Shown here in pieces: positions 8,305 to 15,433 of a stretch of DNA of 64,000 bases. The stretch is from NCBI RefSeq assembly GCF_900105675.1, contig NZ_LT629786.1, positions 2,170,001-2,234,000 on the forward strand, read 5' to 3'. The DNA is from Pseudomonas synxantha. Lineage in GTDB: Bacteria > Pseudomonadota > Gammaproteobacteria > Pseudomonadales > Pseudomonadaceae. Both the position numbers and the translations under genes were made by a program. Each line of letters begins with the position of its first letter. The first letter of the stretch is position 1. The notes beneath the pieces were generated by a model that saw only the letters and a program-made list of their open reading frames with translations, searched no databases and was not told the DNA's origin.

Positions 8305-9573
8305 TCACGTCCAACGCCTGAACAGCACGCTGGCGTTTACGCCGCCAAAGCCGAAGCCATTGGACAGCGCATATTCAATCGGCATGGGCCGCGCCGCAAC
8401 GCGCACCATGTCCAGGCCGTCGGCGAGAGCGTCCGGGTTGTCCAGGTTGAGCGTCATTGGCGCGATCTGGTCACGCAGGGCCAGCACGGTGAACACGGCT
8501 TCGATACCTCCAGCCGCGCCGAGCAAGTGGCCGGTGGCGGATTTGGTCGAGCTGATGGCCGGCCCGCTGCCGGTACCGAAGACTGTCTTGATCGCTGCCA
8601 GTTCGCCTTTGTCACCTACCGGCGTGGAGGTCGCGTGGGCGTTCAAGTACTGCACCTGCGACGCGTCGATGCCTGCCTGGCGCAGCGCCTGGGTCATCGC
8701 CCGACGCGCGCCATCTCCATCCTCCGGCCCGGCCGTCATGTGGTATGCGTCTGCACTGGTGCCATACCCCACCAGCTCGGCAATCGGCTGCGCACCGCGG
8801 GCCAGGGCATGTTCCAGTTCCTCGATGACCAGAATGCCGGCGCCTTCGCCCATCACGAAACCATCGCGTGCCTGGTCGAACGGCCGTGAAGCACGCTCCG
8901 GCGCGTCATTGAACGCGCTGGACAACGCTCGTGCCGCGGCAAAGCCGGCAAGGCTGACCCGATGAATTGCCGCTTCGGCACCGCCGCAGACTGCGACATC
9001 GATTTCCCCGGCGCGGATCATGCGCGCTGCGTCACCGATGGCCTGGACGCCGGCCGCACACGCGGTCACCGGCGCGCCCAGGGGGCCTTTCAGGCCGTAG
9101 TTGATCGACACGTGCCCGGCGGCCATGTTGCTCAAAAACGACGGGATGGTGAACGGCGACAAACGACGCGGGCCTTTGCTATCGGTGGTGCGCACCGCGT
9201 CGGCTATCGCCGGGAAACCACCGACACCGGAAGCGATGATGGTTGCGGTGCGCTCCTGCTCCTCGGGCGTTTTCGGTGCCCAATCGGCTTGCATCAAGGC
9301 TTCATCCGCCGCCGCCAGGGCGAACAGGATAAAACGATCCATCTTGCGCTGTTCCTTGGCGGCCAACAGTCGATCTGGGTCAAATCCGGCTTCGGGGTCT
9401 TGCTCCATGTTTTGCACCTGGCCGCCGATACTGATCGCCAAATCACCGATCAATGCTTGCGGCAAACGACGGATACCCGACTGTCCGTCCAGCAAGCGTT
9501 GCCAAGTGGATTCCACGCTCGACCCCAGTGGCGTCAGCGCGCCCATGCCCGTCACGACGATACGTTTACTCAT
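8305..9573 (-). CDS. fabF: 3-oxoacyl-[ACP] synthase II (FabF/KAS II) paralogue
   Basis: About 422 residues, normal for KAS II. The thiolase-fold catalytic triad is complete: Cys in TACAAGVQAIGDA, His in NAHATSTPVGDKGE and His in STKSATGHLLGAAGG. The N-terminus MSKRIVVTGMGALTPLG sets the start at 9573; an in-frame TTG two codons earlier sits closer to the AGGAG and is an alternative. The enzyme condenses malonyl-ACP with acyl-ACP. It is outside a fab cluster (no acpP, fabD or fabG beside it), so it is a stand-alone paralogue. The divergent HxlR regulator and a palindrome in the shared promoter suggest specific regulation. Confidence 0.92.
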   Translation of the reverse strand: MSKRIVVTGMGALTPLGSSVESTWQRLLDGQSGIRRLPQALIGDLAISIGGQVQNMEQDPEAGFDPDRLLAAKEQRKMDRFILFALAAADEALMQADWAPKTPEEQERTATIIASGVGGFPAIADAVRTTDSKGPRRLSPFTIPSFLSNMAAGHVSINYGLKGPLGAPVTACAAGVQAIGDAARMIRAGEIDVAVCGGAEAAIHRVSLAGFAAARALSSAFNDAPERASRPFDQARDGFVMGEGAGILVIEELEHALARGAQPIAELVGYGTSADAYHMTAGPEDGDGARRAMTQALRQAGIDASQVQYLNAHATSTPVGDKGELAAIKTVFGTGSGPAISSTKSATGHLLGAAGGIEAVFTVLALRDQIAPMTLNLDNPDALADGLDMVRVAARPMPIEYALSNGFGFGGVNASVLFRRWT

Positions 9574-9617
9574 GATCAATCGACTCCTGTTGCTTGAGGG
9601 ATACCTAGCGTATGGAC

Positions 9618-9640
9618 GTCACTATCATCATGAAAGTAAC
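9618..9640. promoter_or_regulatory. Imperfect 23-bp palindrome between fabF paralogue and hxlR-type gene
   Basis: GTCACTATCA at 9618-9627 and TGAAAGTAAC at 9631-9640 are inverted copies with 8 of 10 positions matching and a three-base centre. It lies 44 bases upstream of the fabF-like start and 40 upstream of the regulator start. This is where an autoregulating HxlR dimer would be expected to act on both genes. Confidence 0.55.
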
Positions 9641-9680
9641 ATGGCGCCACACAAGTGTGAACTTGCACCCAGGACTTCTT

Positions 9681-10157
9681 ATGCAGCGCAAATCCCTCAT
9701 CAGTGACGAATGCCCAATCGCCCGCAGCCTTGAGCGGGTAGGGGAGTGGTGGAGCATCTTGATCATGCGTGACGCGTTGCACGGTTTGCGGCGTTTCGAT
9801 GAGTTCTCGCGCAGCCTGGGTATCGCGCCCAACATGCTGACGCGCCGCCTCAATGGCTTGGTCGAGGCGGGGATGCTGGAGCGCCGCGCCTACAACGAGC
9901 GGCCGCCACGCTACGAATATGTGCCGACGGCCAAGGGTGAGGACTTCCGTATGGTGCTGATGTCATTGGTGGCGTGGGGCAACCGGCATTACGCCGAAGA
10001 GGGCGCCAGTGTGGAGGTGGTGGAACGCGATACGGGCCGTCCGGTGCAGCCGATGATGGCAACGGCTGAAGGTGCGGTAGTGCCACTGGACCAGTGCCTT
10101 GTACAGGCCGGTCCGGCCGCCAGCGCAGGCATGCGCAAGCGGCTGGCCCCTGAGTGA
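9681..10157 (+). CDS. HxlR family winged-helix transcriptional regulator
   Basis: About 158 residues from MQRKSLISDECPIARSLERV, with AGGA six bases before the ATG; upstream in-frame starts add non-conserved sequence. The HxlR signature is clear: CPIARSLERVGEWWSILIMR, FDEFSRSLGIAPNMLTRRL and the wing LERRAYNERPPRYEYVPTAK. The conserved N-terminal Cys (CPIA) is a potential thiol sensor in this family. It is divergent from the FabF paralogue and likely controls it. The tail beyond residue 115 is variable. Confidence 0.9.
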   Translation: MQRKSLISDECPIARSLERVGEWWSILIMRDALHGLRRFDEFSRSLGIAPNMLTRRLNGLVEAGMLERRAYNERPPRYEYVPTAKGEDFRMVLMSLVAWGNRHYAEEGASVEVVERDTGRPVQPMMATAEGAVVPLDQCLVQAGPAASAGMRKRLAPE

Positions 10158-10179
10158 TTCAGGCAGTACGCGACAGTAA

Positions 10180-11049
10180 TTACTCTTTAACGTCCATGAA
10201 CTCTTCTGCCCACGCCACATAGCTTTCGGGCAAGGTGTAGGTGTGGGTCAGTTCCGTTGCACTGAGGTTCGAAGTGCTGTGGGTCAGCTGGCGCTGCGCA
10301 CGCAGGCTGTCGTAGGTGGCCTTGATAGCGGCGAAGTAGGCGCCATGCCCGGCCACCACGATACGTACGCCCAGGCTGGCCAAGCGCTCGCTGTCGTGCA
10401 GTTGTGGGTTGCCATAGGTCACCAGCATCAGCGGCACGGTGAGGTTTTCTGCGATCTGCTCCAGGTGCTCGAAGTCTTTGACCCCGACCATGCAAATGCC
10501 ATCGGCACCGGCCTTTTCATAGGCCTTGGTGCGTGCAATCACGTCTGGAGTGGGCAGCACACCCGCGTTGGTGCGGGCAATAATCGACAGCTCAGGGTCG
10601 ACCCGCGCTTCAAGGGCGGCCTTGACCTTGCCGATGCCTTCCTCGACCGAAATCAGATCCGTGGATTTGCGCCCGAATTGCGCAGGCAGCAGGGTGTCTT
10701 CAATGGTCAGCGCCGCGACGCCGGCACGTTCCAGCTCTTCGACGGTGCGCATCACATTCAGGGCGTTGCCATAGCCATGATCGGCGTCGGCAATGAACGG
10801 CAACTGGGCAACACGGCCAATGCGGGTGGCCTGCTCAACGAACTCACTCAGGGTAATCAACGCAAAATCGGGGGCCGCCAGTACCTGCAGGGAAGCGACT
10901 GAGCCGCCCAGGATCCCGACTTCAAAACCCAGGTCAGCCGCGATGCGAGCAGACATGGGGTCGAATACGGAAGCGGTTTCAACGCAGATGGGCGTTGCAA
11001 GCAGGTCACGGAAGTTGCGGCGTAGCGCTGAGTGAGAAATCTTGGGCAT
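10180..11049 (-). CDS. Oxaloacetate decarboxylase, PEP mutase/isocitrate lyase superfamily
   Basis: 289 residues, matching P. aeruginosa PA4872-type oxaloacetate decarboxylase in length and sequence character. The alpha/beta barrel motifs are present: [40 protein letters not shown] with metal-binding acidic residues, [12 protein letters not shown] and the IIARTNAG strand. The long gating loop with the catalytic Cys of isocitrate lyases is absent, which fits decarboxylase rather than lyase activity. The reaction is oxaloacetate to pyruvate and CO2, in the cytoplasm. It is transcribed alone and converges on the hxlR-type gene. Confidence 0.9.
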   Translation of the reverse strand: MPKISHSALRRNFRDLLATPICVETASVFDPMSARIAADLGFEVGILGGSVASLQVLAAPDFALITLSEFVEQATRIGRVAQLPFIADADHGYGNALNVMRTVEELERAGVAALTIEDTLLPAQFGRKSTDLISVEEGIGKVKAALEARVDPELSIIARTNAGVLPTPDVIARTKAYEKAGADGICMVGVKDFEHLEQIAENLTVPLMLVTYGNPQLHDSERLASLGVRIVVAGHGAYFAAIKATYDSLRAQRQLTHSTSNLSATELTHTYTLPESYVAWAEEFMDVKE

Positions 11050-11378
11050 GTTCTTTCCTGGCTTTGGTCATCGTCAAGTGACGATCAATGTCTATTCGTG
11101 GTGGCGTGAGATTACCACGCAGACGCCCGCAGGATTATGACGTTTGAGCATGGCCCGCGTAGCGAGCCCATGACGGGTCGGTTAAAGGGTTGAGGATGGA
11201 GAAGCCGGCCAGAAGATCAATTAGATGCAATAGCTGCATTATTAAAGAATTACGTTATGCATTATGGGTATTTTACACCTGATCACTGCAACCTCATCGT
11301 ATCGACACTGACAACCATTGCCGAGACCGCGCGCGCGGATCGACTTGAAATGCCCTGACCGGGCATCTGGAGACGAAC
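11050..11378. other. Divergent intergenic region between decarboxylase and sulfonate-type genes
   Basis: This 329-base stretch has no coding frame I can support. The part at 11218-11280 is markedly AT-rich and contains ATGCA-ATAGC-TGCAT (a five-base inverted repeat) followed by TTATTAAAGAATTACGTTAT. It is the likely promoter/activator zone of the substrate-binding protein gene. A CysB/Cbl-type activator would be expected from the gene's role, but I cannot match a site. Confidence 0.4.
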
Positions 11379-12362
11379 GTGCGTTACCTGACAACACTGG
11401 CGGCGGGGTTCACCGCCGCCTTACTGTGCCTGACGGCACAGGCACACACCCTGGTCGTCGGCGACCAGAGTTACAACGCTCAGGCCGTGATGGAAGCGGC
11501 GGGGGTGCTGGATGATCTGCCCTACACACTGGATTGGAAGCAATTCACCGCCGGCTCCCCGGTGGCCGAGGCGCTCAACGTCGGCAGCCTGGATATAGGC
11601 CTGCTGGGGGATGCGCCGGTATTGTTCCTGGGCGCATTGGGCGCGCCGATCAAGGTGATCGCGGTCAGCCGACAGAACCTCGAGGGCGTGGCGATCCTGG
11701 TGAAAAAAGAATCGTCGATCCACAGCCTGGCCGATCTTGCCGGTAAACGCGCGGCGATCTGGAAAGGCTCCTGGAGCCAGCAATTGCTGCTGACCGCGCT
11801 GGACAACGCGGGGGTGGCACCAGACACCCTGCAATGGCGCTACCTCAGTGCACTGGATGCGTCCCATGCGCTGGAAGGCGGTTCGGTTGACGTCATCGCC
11901 ACCTGGGAACCCTACGTCACGCAACAGGAGCGCCAGGGTGCGCGGGTACTGGCGACCGCCGAGGGGTTGATTCCCGCCCAGAGCTTCATTGCCGCCAATG
12001 CCGGTGCCGTCGAGGCCAAGCGTGGGCCCATCAGCGATTTTCTCCAGCGCCTGAAAAAAGCCCGTGACTGGGCCCGGCAGAACCCGGCCAACGCCAATGC
12101 GTATGCCGACGCCTGGGCCAAGCGCACCCGCGCCGACGCTGACATCGCCCGCGCCTGGTTTGCCCGTGCGCGCACCACCGTCGAGCCATTGACGGCCCAG
12201 ACGCCTGTGGAAGCGCAAAAGACCGTGGAGTTTTTTGCCAGCCAGGGCCTGGTCAAGTCCTACCCGGCCGCCACCCTGTTCGACCCTTCATTCACGGCGT
12301 TCTTGCAGCCTGCCGTGGCCGAAGCCCAGCCCGGGACTCTTCAAGGAACCCCTGCACAATGA
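11379..12362 (+). CDS. ABC transporter substrate-binding protein, aliphatic sulfonate (SsuA/TauA-like) type
   Basis: 327 residues with GTG start and GGAG just upstream. A signal peptide (RYLTTLAAGFTAALLCLTAQAHT) is cleaved near residue 24. The NMT1/SsuA fold shows in GSLDIGLLGDAPVLFLGALG, SIHSLADLAGKRAAIWKGSW and GGSVDVIATWEPYV. It should bind a sulfonate or related ligand in the periplasm. No permease or ATPase gene follows; instead the stop overlaps (ATGA) the start of an LLM monooxygenase. It must share another transporter's membrane components, or the operon is truncated relative to ssu operons. Confidence 0.85.
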   Translation: MRYLTTLAAGFTAALLCLTAQAHTLVVGDQSYNAQAVMEAAGVLDDLPYTLDWKQFTAGSPVAEALNVGSLDIGLLGDAPVLFLGALGAPIKVIAVSRQNLEGVAILVKKESSIHSLADLAGKRAAIWKGSWSQQLLLTALDNAGVAPDTLQWRYLSALDASHALEGGSVDVIATWEPYVTQQERQGARVLATAEGLIPAQSFIAANAGAVEAKRGPISDFLQRLKKARDWARQNPANANAYADAWAKRTRADADIARAWFARARTTVEPLTAQTPVEAQKTVEFFASQGLVKSYPAATLFDPSFTAFLQPAVAEAQPGTLQGTPAQ

Positions 12363-13696
12363 CTCAAAGACAGCTCAAACTCGGCGCCCTGACCATGGGT
12401 TGCGGCGGGCCGGGCCGGCATAACCTGTGGCTTGACCCGCAATTGCCGGCCGATGCCAGCGTCAACGTCGACTGGTACATCGACATTGCGCGCCAGGCCG
12501 AGGCGGCGCTGTTCGACCTGATGTTTATCGTCGACAGCCAGTTCATCACCGAAGGTTCGCCGTCCCATTACCTCAATCGCCTGGAACCGCTGACGCTATT
12601 ATCGGCATTGGCGGTGAGCACCCGGCATATCGGCCTGGTCGGTACGCTGACCACTTCCTACAACTCGCCCTATAACGTCGCCCGGCGCCTGGCGTCCCTG
12701 GACCTGATCAGCAAAGGCCGCGCCGGCTGGAACGTGGTGACCAGCGGCGATGCCGGCACTGCGGGCAATTACAGCCGCGACGAACATTATGACTATGCCA
12801 CGCGCTATGGCCGCGCCGCTGAACATGTACAAGTGGTGCAGGGCTTGTGGAACTCCTATGAGGAGGATGCCTTTGTGCGCAACCGGGCTACCGGCCAGTT
12901 TCTTGATCCGAGCAAGCTGCACAGCCTGAATCATCAGGGCGAACATTTCTCCGTGGTCGGGCCGCTGAATATCCAGCGCTCACCCCAGGGCCAGCCGGTG
13001 ATCTTCCAGGCCGGCGACTCAGAGCCTGGCCGTGACCTGGGCGCCGCCACGGCGGATGTCATTTTCACCCATGCGGCCAGCATCGAGCAGGGCCAGGCGT
13101 TTTACCGGGATATCAAGGGCAGGGCGCTGCAACGGGGGCGCGATCCGGAGCAGATATTGATCATGCCCGGGGCAGAAATCTACGTGGGCGATACCGATGC
13201 GCACGCCAGGGAAATCGAGCAGCACTACCATCAGCTCGACCATAGTTTTGAACTGGCACTCAAGGAATTCGGACGCAACTTCGGCTGGCATGATTTCAGC
13301 CAGTACGACCTGGATGCGCCATTCCCCCAAGAGAGCCTGGAGGCGGCGCGCAGCAGCTTTTTCACTGCGGCCAAGCGCATCGCTGATCACGCCCGGGAAA
13401 AAGGCTTTACCCTGCGCCAAGCCGTCGAGTTTGGCCGGCAACTGCGCCCCGGCGCCTTCGTTGGCAGCGCCGTCACGGTCGCAGAGAAAATGGCCGACTG
13501 GCTGCAAGCAAGGGCCGTGGATGGGTTCAATATCTATATCGGGCACCCAGGGCAGTTTGATCGATTCACCCGGGAAGTCATTCCGTTGCTGCAGGAGCGC
13601 GGTGTCTACCGCACGGCGTATGAAGGCTCGACGTTGCGTGAGAGCCTGGGGTTGTCGATTCCAACCTGTACGCCGGGCCGGGTCCAGGCGCGCTAG
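12359..13696 (+). CDS. LLM-class flavin-dependent monooxygenase, NtaA/SnaA/DszA family
   Basis: 445 residues, the usual NtaA-family length. The TIM-barrel motifs read WYIDIARQAEAALFDLMFIV, LVGTLTTSYNSPYNVARRLA, RAGWNVVTSGDAGTAGNYSR and PVIFQAGDSEPGRDLGA. Members use FMNH2 from a separate reductase to cleave C-S or C-N bonds of sulfonates, sulfones, dibenzothiophene or aminopolycarboxylates. It is co-translated with a sulfonate-type binding protein (ATGA overlap), which points to organosulfur use as a sulfur source. The exact substrate is unknown and no reductase gene is nearby. Its stop overlaps that of the convergent ClpP-like gene. Confidence 0.88.
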   Translation: MTQRQLKLGALTMGCGGPGRHNLWLDPQLPADASVNVDWYIDIARQAEAALFDLMFIVDSQFITEGSPSHYLNRLEPLTLLSALAVSTRHIGLVGTLTTSYNSPYNVARRLASLDLISKGRAGWNVVTSGDAGTAGNYSRDEHYDYATRYGRAAEHVQVVQGLWNSYEEDAFVRNRATGQFLDPSKLHSLNHQGEHFSVVGPLNIQRSPQGQPVIFQAGDSEPGRDLGAATADVIFTHAASIEQGQAFYRDIKGRALQRGRDPEQILIMPGAEIYVGDTDAHAREIEQHYHQLDHSFELALKEFGRNFGWHDFSQYDLDAPFPQESLEAARSSFFTAAKRIADHAREKGFTLRQAVEFGRQLRPGAFVGSAVTVAEKMADWLQARAVDGFNIYIGHPGQFDRFTREVIPLLQERGVYRTAYEGSTLRESLGLSIPTCTPGRVQAR

Positions 13697-14244
13697 GAGT
13701 GAATGAAGCTGGTGACGAATTCTGCCTTGATGAGCGTCGGCTCAATGCCATGGATCAAACCGCAGGCCATGGCCTGGTGCGGATCGAAGATGCGCGGCGC
13801 AGCGATCAGGTACTTTTCGGTTTCCAGTTGTTCGATGGCATCGTGGGTACGTTCGGCCACGATGCGTGCGTACAGATGCAGGTCGTAGTCCAGACTCATG
13901 GTGTACTCCGACATGCGCGAATGGTCTACGGCGCCTTGCAGGTGCCAATGAAACGGATGAAACAGGAATTTGCTATGGGCGCAGGCAGTCCTGCGCTCAC
14001 CGGCCAGGAAAATAATGTTGCCCATCGACTCCACCGTGCCCAGATTGTGGGTATGCACGGGAATCGGCAGGGCCAGCAGAAAGTTGTACATCGTAAAACC
14101 GTAGCTGCACTCACCGCCCATGGTCGCAATATTCAGCACCAGGCAGCTGGCACCCTGCTGTACGGCAACCGTGGCCTTTTCGATGAGTTGGCTACAGGTC
14201 GATGCATTGATCGGGCCGGTGAAGTTGATAGCGTGTAGAGGCAT
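13693..14244 (-). CDS. ClpP-like serine protease family protein
   Basis: About 183 residues from MPLHAINFTGPINASTC, preceded by GAGGGA. Two upstream ATGs in frame lack ribosome binding sites. The ClpP/crotonase-type fold shows in NIATMGGECSYGFTMYNFLL, GTVESMGNIIFLAGERRTAC (nucleophile Ser near 73) and KFLFHPFHW (His near 96), with the C-terminal DPHQAMACGLIHGIE. It differs clearly from the housekeeping ClpP (no QP after the His, divergent N-terminus), so it is a paralogue of unknown substrate. No ATPase partner is adjacent. The stop shares the CTAG at 13693-13696 with the stop of the convergent monooxygenase gene. Confidence 0.8.
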   Translation of the reverse strand: MPLHAINFTGPINASTCSQLIEKATVAVQQGASCLVLNIATMGGECSYGFTMYNFLLALPIPVHTHNLGTVESMGNIIFLAGERRTACAHSKFLFHPFHWHLQGAVDHSRMSEYTMSLDYDLHLYARIVAERTHDAIEQLETEKYLIAAPRIFDPHQAMACGLIHGIEPTLIKAEFVTSFIHS

Positions 14245-14353
14245 GTCGTCCCTCGCAAATGAAACCTGCATTAACCGCATTAACTATCAAGTTAAAGGTT
14301 GTTTTGCAGTCTTGCTCAGACTAATTACAATGTGCCGCCTTTATGAGCGGTGG

Positions 14354-14542
14354 TTATAAGCGCTTTTCGCATAAAGGTAGCGCACGCTCAGTACCAACAG
14401 TGATTTCAGCCTGTTTGGCAACCTGCAAGTGTTCATAACATGAGTGCGGGTTCGAACGCACTGCCGTTTTCGGTTCGGTTCGTCCTTCCATAATAGCCTC
14501 ACGAGATAAGTCGTCAGGCTGCACATCAACTGGCGCTTGCAT
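14354..14542 (-). CDS. Small uncharacterised protein
   Basis: 62 residues starting MQAPVDVQPDDLSREAIME. The start has a near-perfect AAGGAG six bases upstream, and a terminator-like hairpin separates it from the KGG gene, which argues that it is a real gene. The product is hydrophilic with three cysteines or fewer and has no membrane segment or motif that I recognise. Function unknown. Confidence 0.6.
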   Translation of the reverse strand: MQAPVDVQPDDLSREAIMEGRTEPKTAVRSNPHSCYEHLQVAKQAEITVGTERALPLCEKRL

Positions 14543-14559
14543 GTTCAACTCCTTACTGT

Positions 14560-14587
14560 CGAAAAGAAGGGGCGGCACTGCCGCCCC
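14560..14587 (-). terminator. Rho-independent terminator downstream of the KGG gene
   Basis: On the minus strand GGGGCGGCA-G-TGCCGCCCC forms a nine-pair stem followed by TTCTTTT. It lies 15 bases after the KGG stop codon and upstream of the small ORF starting at 14542. Confidence 0.75.
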
Positions 14588-14601
14588 CACCGTCGCGTCA
14601 A

Positions 14602-14778
14602 TTACGACTTGCGGCCGCCGCCATGGCTTTGTTGCCCACCTTTACGGCCGGCTTCCGACGCCTTTTCACGGTCGTTGGCAAAGTTGCCGCCAGATGCCTG
14701 GCCACCTTTCCTACCCGCCTCGGAAGCTTTTTGTTGATCGTTGGCGAAGTTTCCAGGGTTTTTATTACTTGTGGTCAT
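14602..14778 (-). CDS. KGG-repeat general stress protein (GsiB/YciG-like)
   Basis: 58 residues, missed by simple ORF length cut-offs. It starts at ATG 14778 with GGAGA seven bases upstream. Two copies of a 22-residue repeat with the pattern NFAND-x2-KASEAGRKGGQ are followed by a basic glycine-rich tail. This is the KGG (Con-10/GsiB) hydrophilic stress motif, as in E. coli YciG and B. subtilis GsiB. These small, unstructured, very soluble proteins accumulate in stationary phase or desiccation. A strong terminator follows. Confidence 0.9.
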   Translation of the reverse strand: MTTSNKNPGNFANDQQKASEAGRKGGQASGGNFANDREKASEAGRKGGQQSHGGGRKS

Positions 14779-15083
14779 GATCGTTCTCCAAAAGTAAGTG
14801 TCGTTTCGCTAGTTGCCCATTGATGCAGCGGGCATTTACTTCGAGAAGAGCGACCGCGAAAACGTTTTGAAAATTTTTCGGCGCGGCGATGAATGGTAGT
14901 GCAGTGCAAAAAACTTGTACAAGTCAGCGCTAATTCGTGCCGCTTCGTATAACTTTTGCGATCCATTCAAGCGCGCCGAAACTGAGCCCATAGGGTCAAC
15001 GGCCGCTTCGCTTAGTTGCCTTTATATTGAACCTCTCGCACTCGCCCTTGACCTAACTTGCATCACTGACCTGGAGGTGCAGC
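14779..15083. other. Divergent promoter region between KGG and PLDc_N stress genes
   Basis: No coding frame is supported in this stretch. It contains a perfect 12-base palindrome ACTTGTACAAGT at 14913-14924 and an A/T-rich tract at 14855-14880. Near its right end is a candidate extracytoplasmic or general-stress promoter (15029-15056). Both flanking genes are of stress-protein type. Confidence 0.45.
15029..15056 (+). promoter_or_regulatory. Candidate AlgU/sigma-22-like promoter of the PLDc_N gene
   Basis: GAACCT at 15029-15034, a 17-base spacer and CCTAA at 15052-15056 resemble the AlgU consensus GAACTT-N16/17-TCTRA. The same arrangement, with the same spacer and same -10 variant, occurs before the CsbD-like gene at 52442. 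CTAACTT could alternatively be read as a sigma-S -10. Confidence 0.4.
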
Positions 15084-15305
15084 ATGCAAACCACGTATTT
15101 CTGGATAGGCCTGGCAGTCATCCTCGTATTACTCGACCTGTGGATCATCAACAGCGTATGGCGCAGCGACAAAACCTCGGGCACCAAGGCCGGATGGACT
15201 GCCCTGGTGGTGGTGTTGCCATTTGTCGGCGCGGTGATATGGAGCGTGGCCGGGCCCCGTGGCGTAACCAAAGGCCCGTCGTCGCCGGAACACAGCAAGG
15301 GGTGA
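15084..15305 (+). CDS. PLDc_N domain small membrane protein
   Basis: 73 residues with CTGGAGG before the ATG. Two membrane segments (residues 5-25 and 41-59) flank NSVWRSDKTSGTKAGW, and the second ends GAVIWSVAGPRG. This is the pattern of the phospholipase D nuclease N-terminal (PLDc_N) transmembrane domain found as a stand-alone protein. No catalytic HKD domain is attached. It is probably an inner-membrane stress protein; its function is unknown. Confidence 0.8.
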   Translation: MQTTYFWIGLAVILVLLDLWIINSVWRSDKTSGTKAGWTALVVVLPFVGAVIWSVAGPRGVTKGPSSPEHSKG

Positions 15306-15433
15306 AAGCGGTAACGGCGCGCTGATCCGAATATGCGCAAATGAAGCTGAACTAACCCTGGCAGCGTGCCCTCGCAAGACTATGCACGTCGGCAGGGACT
15401 TCTATTCTCTGAAATAAAGGAGAAAACAATCCG

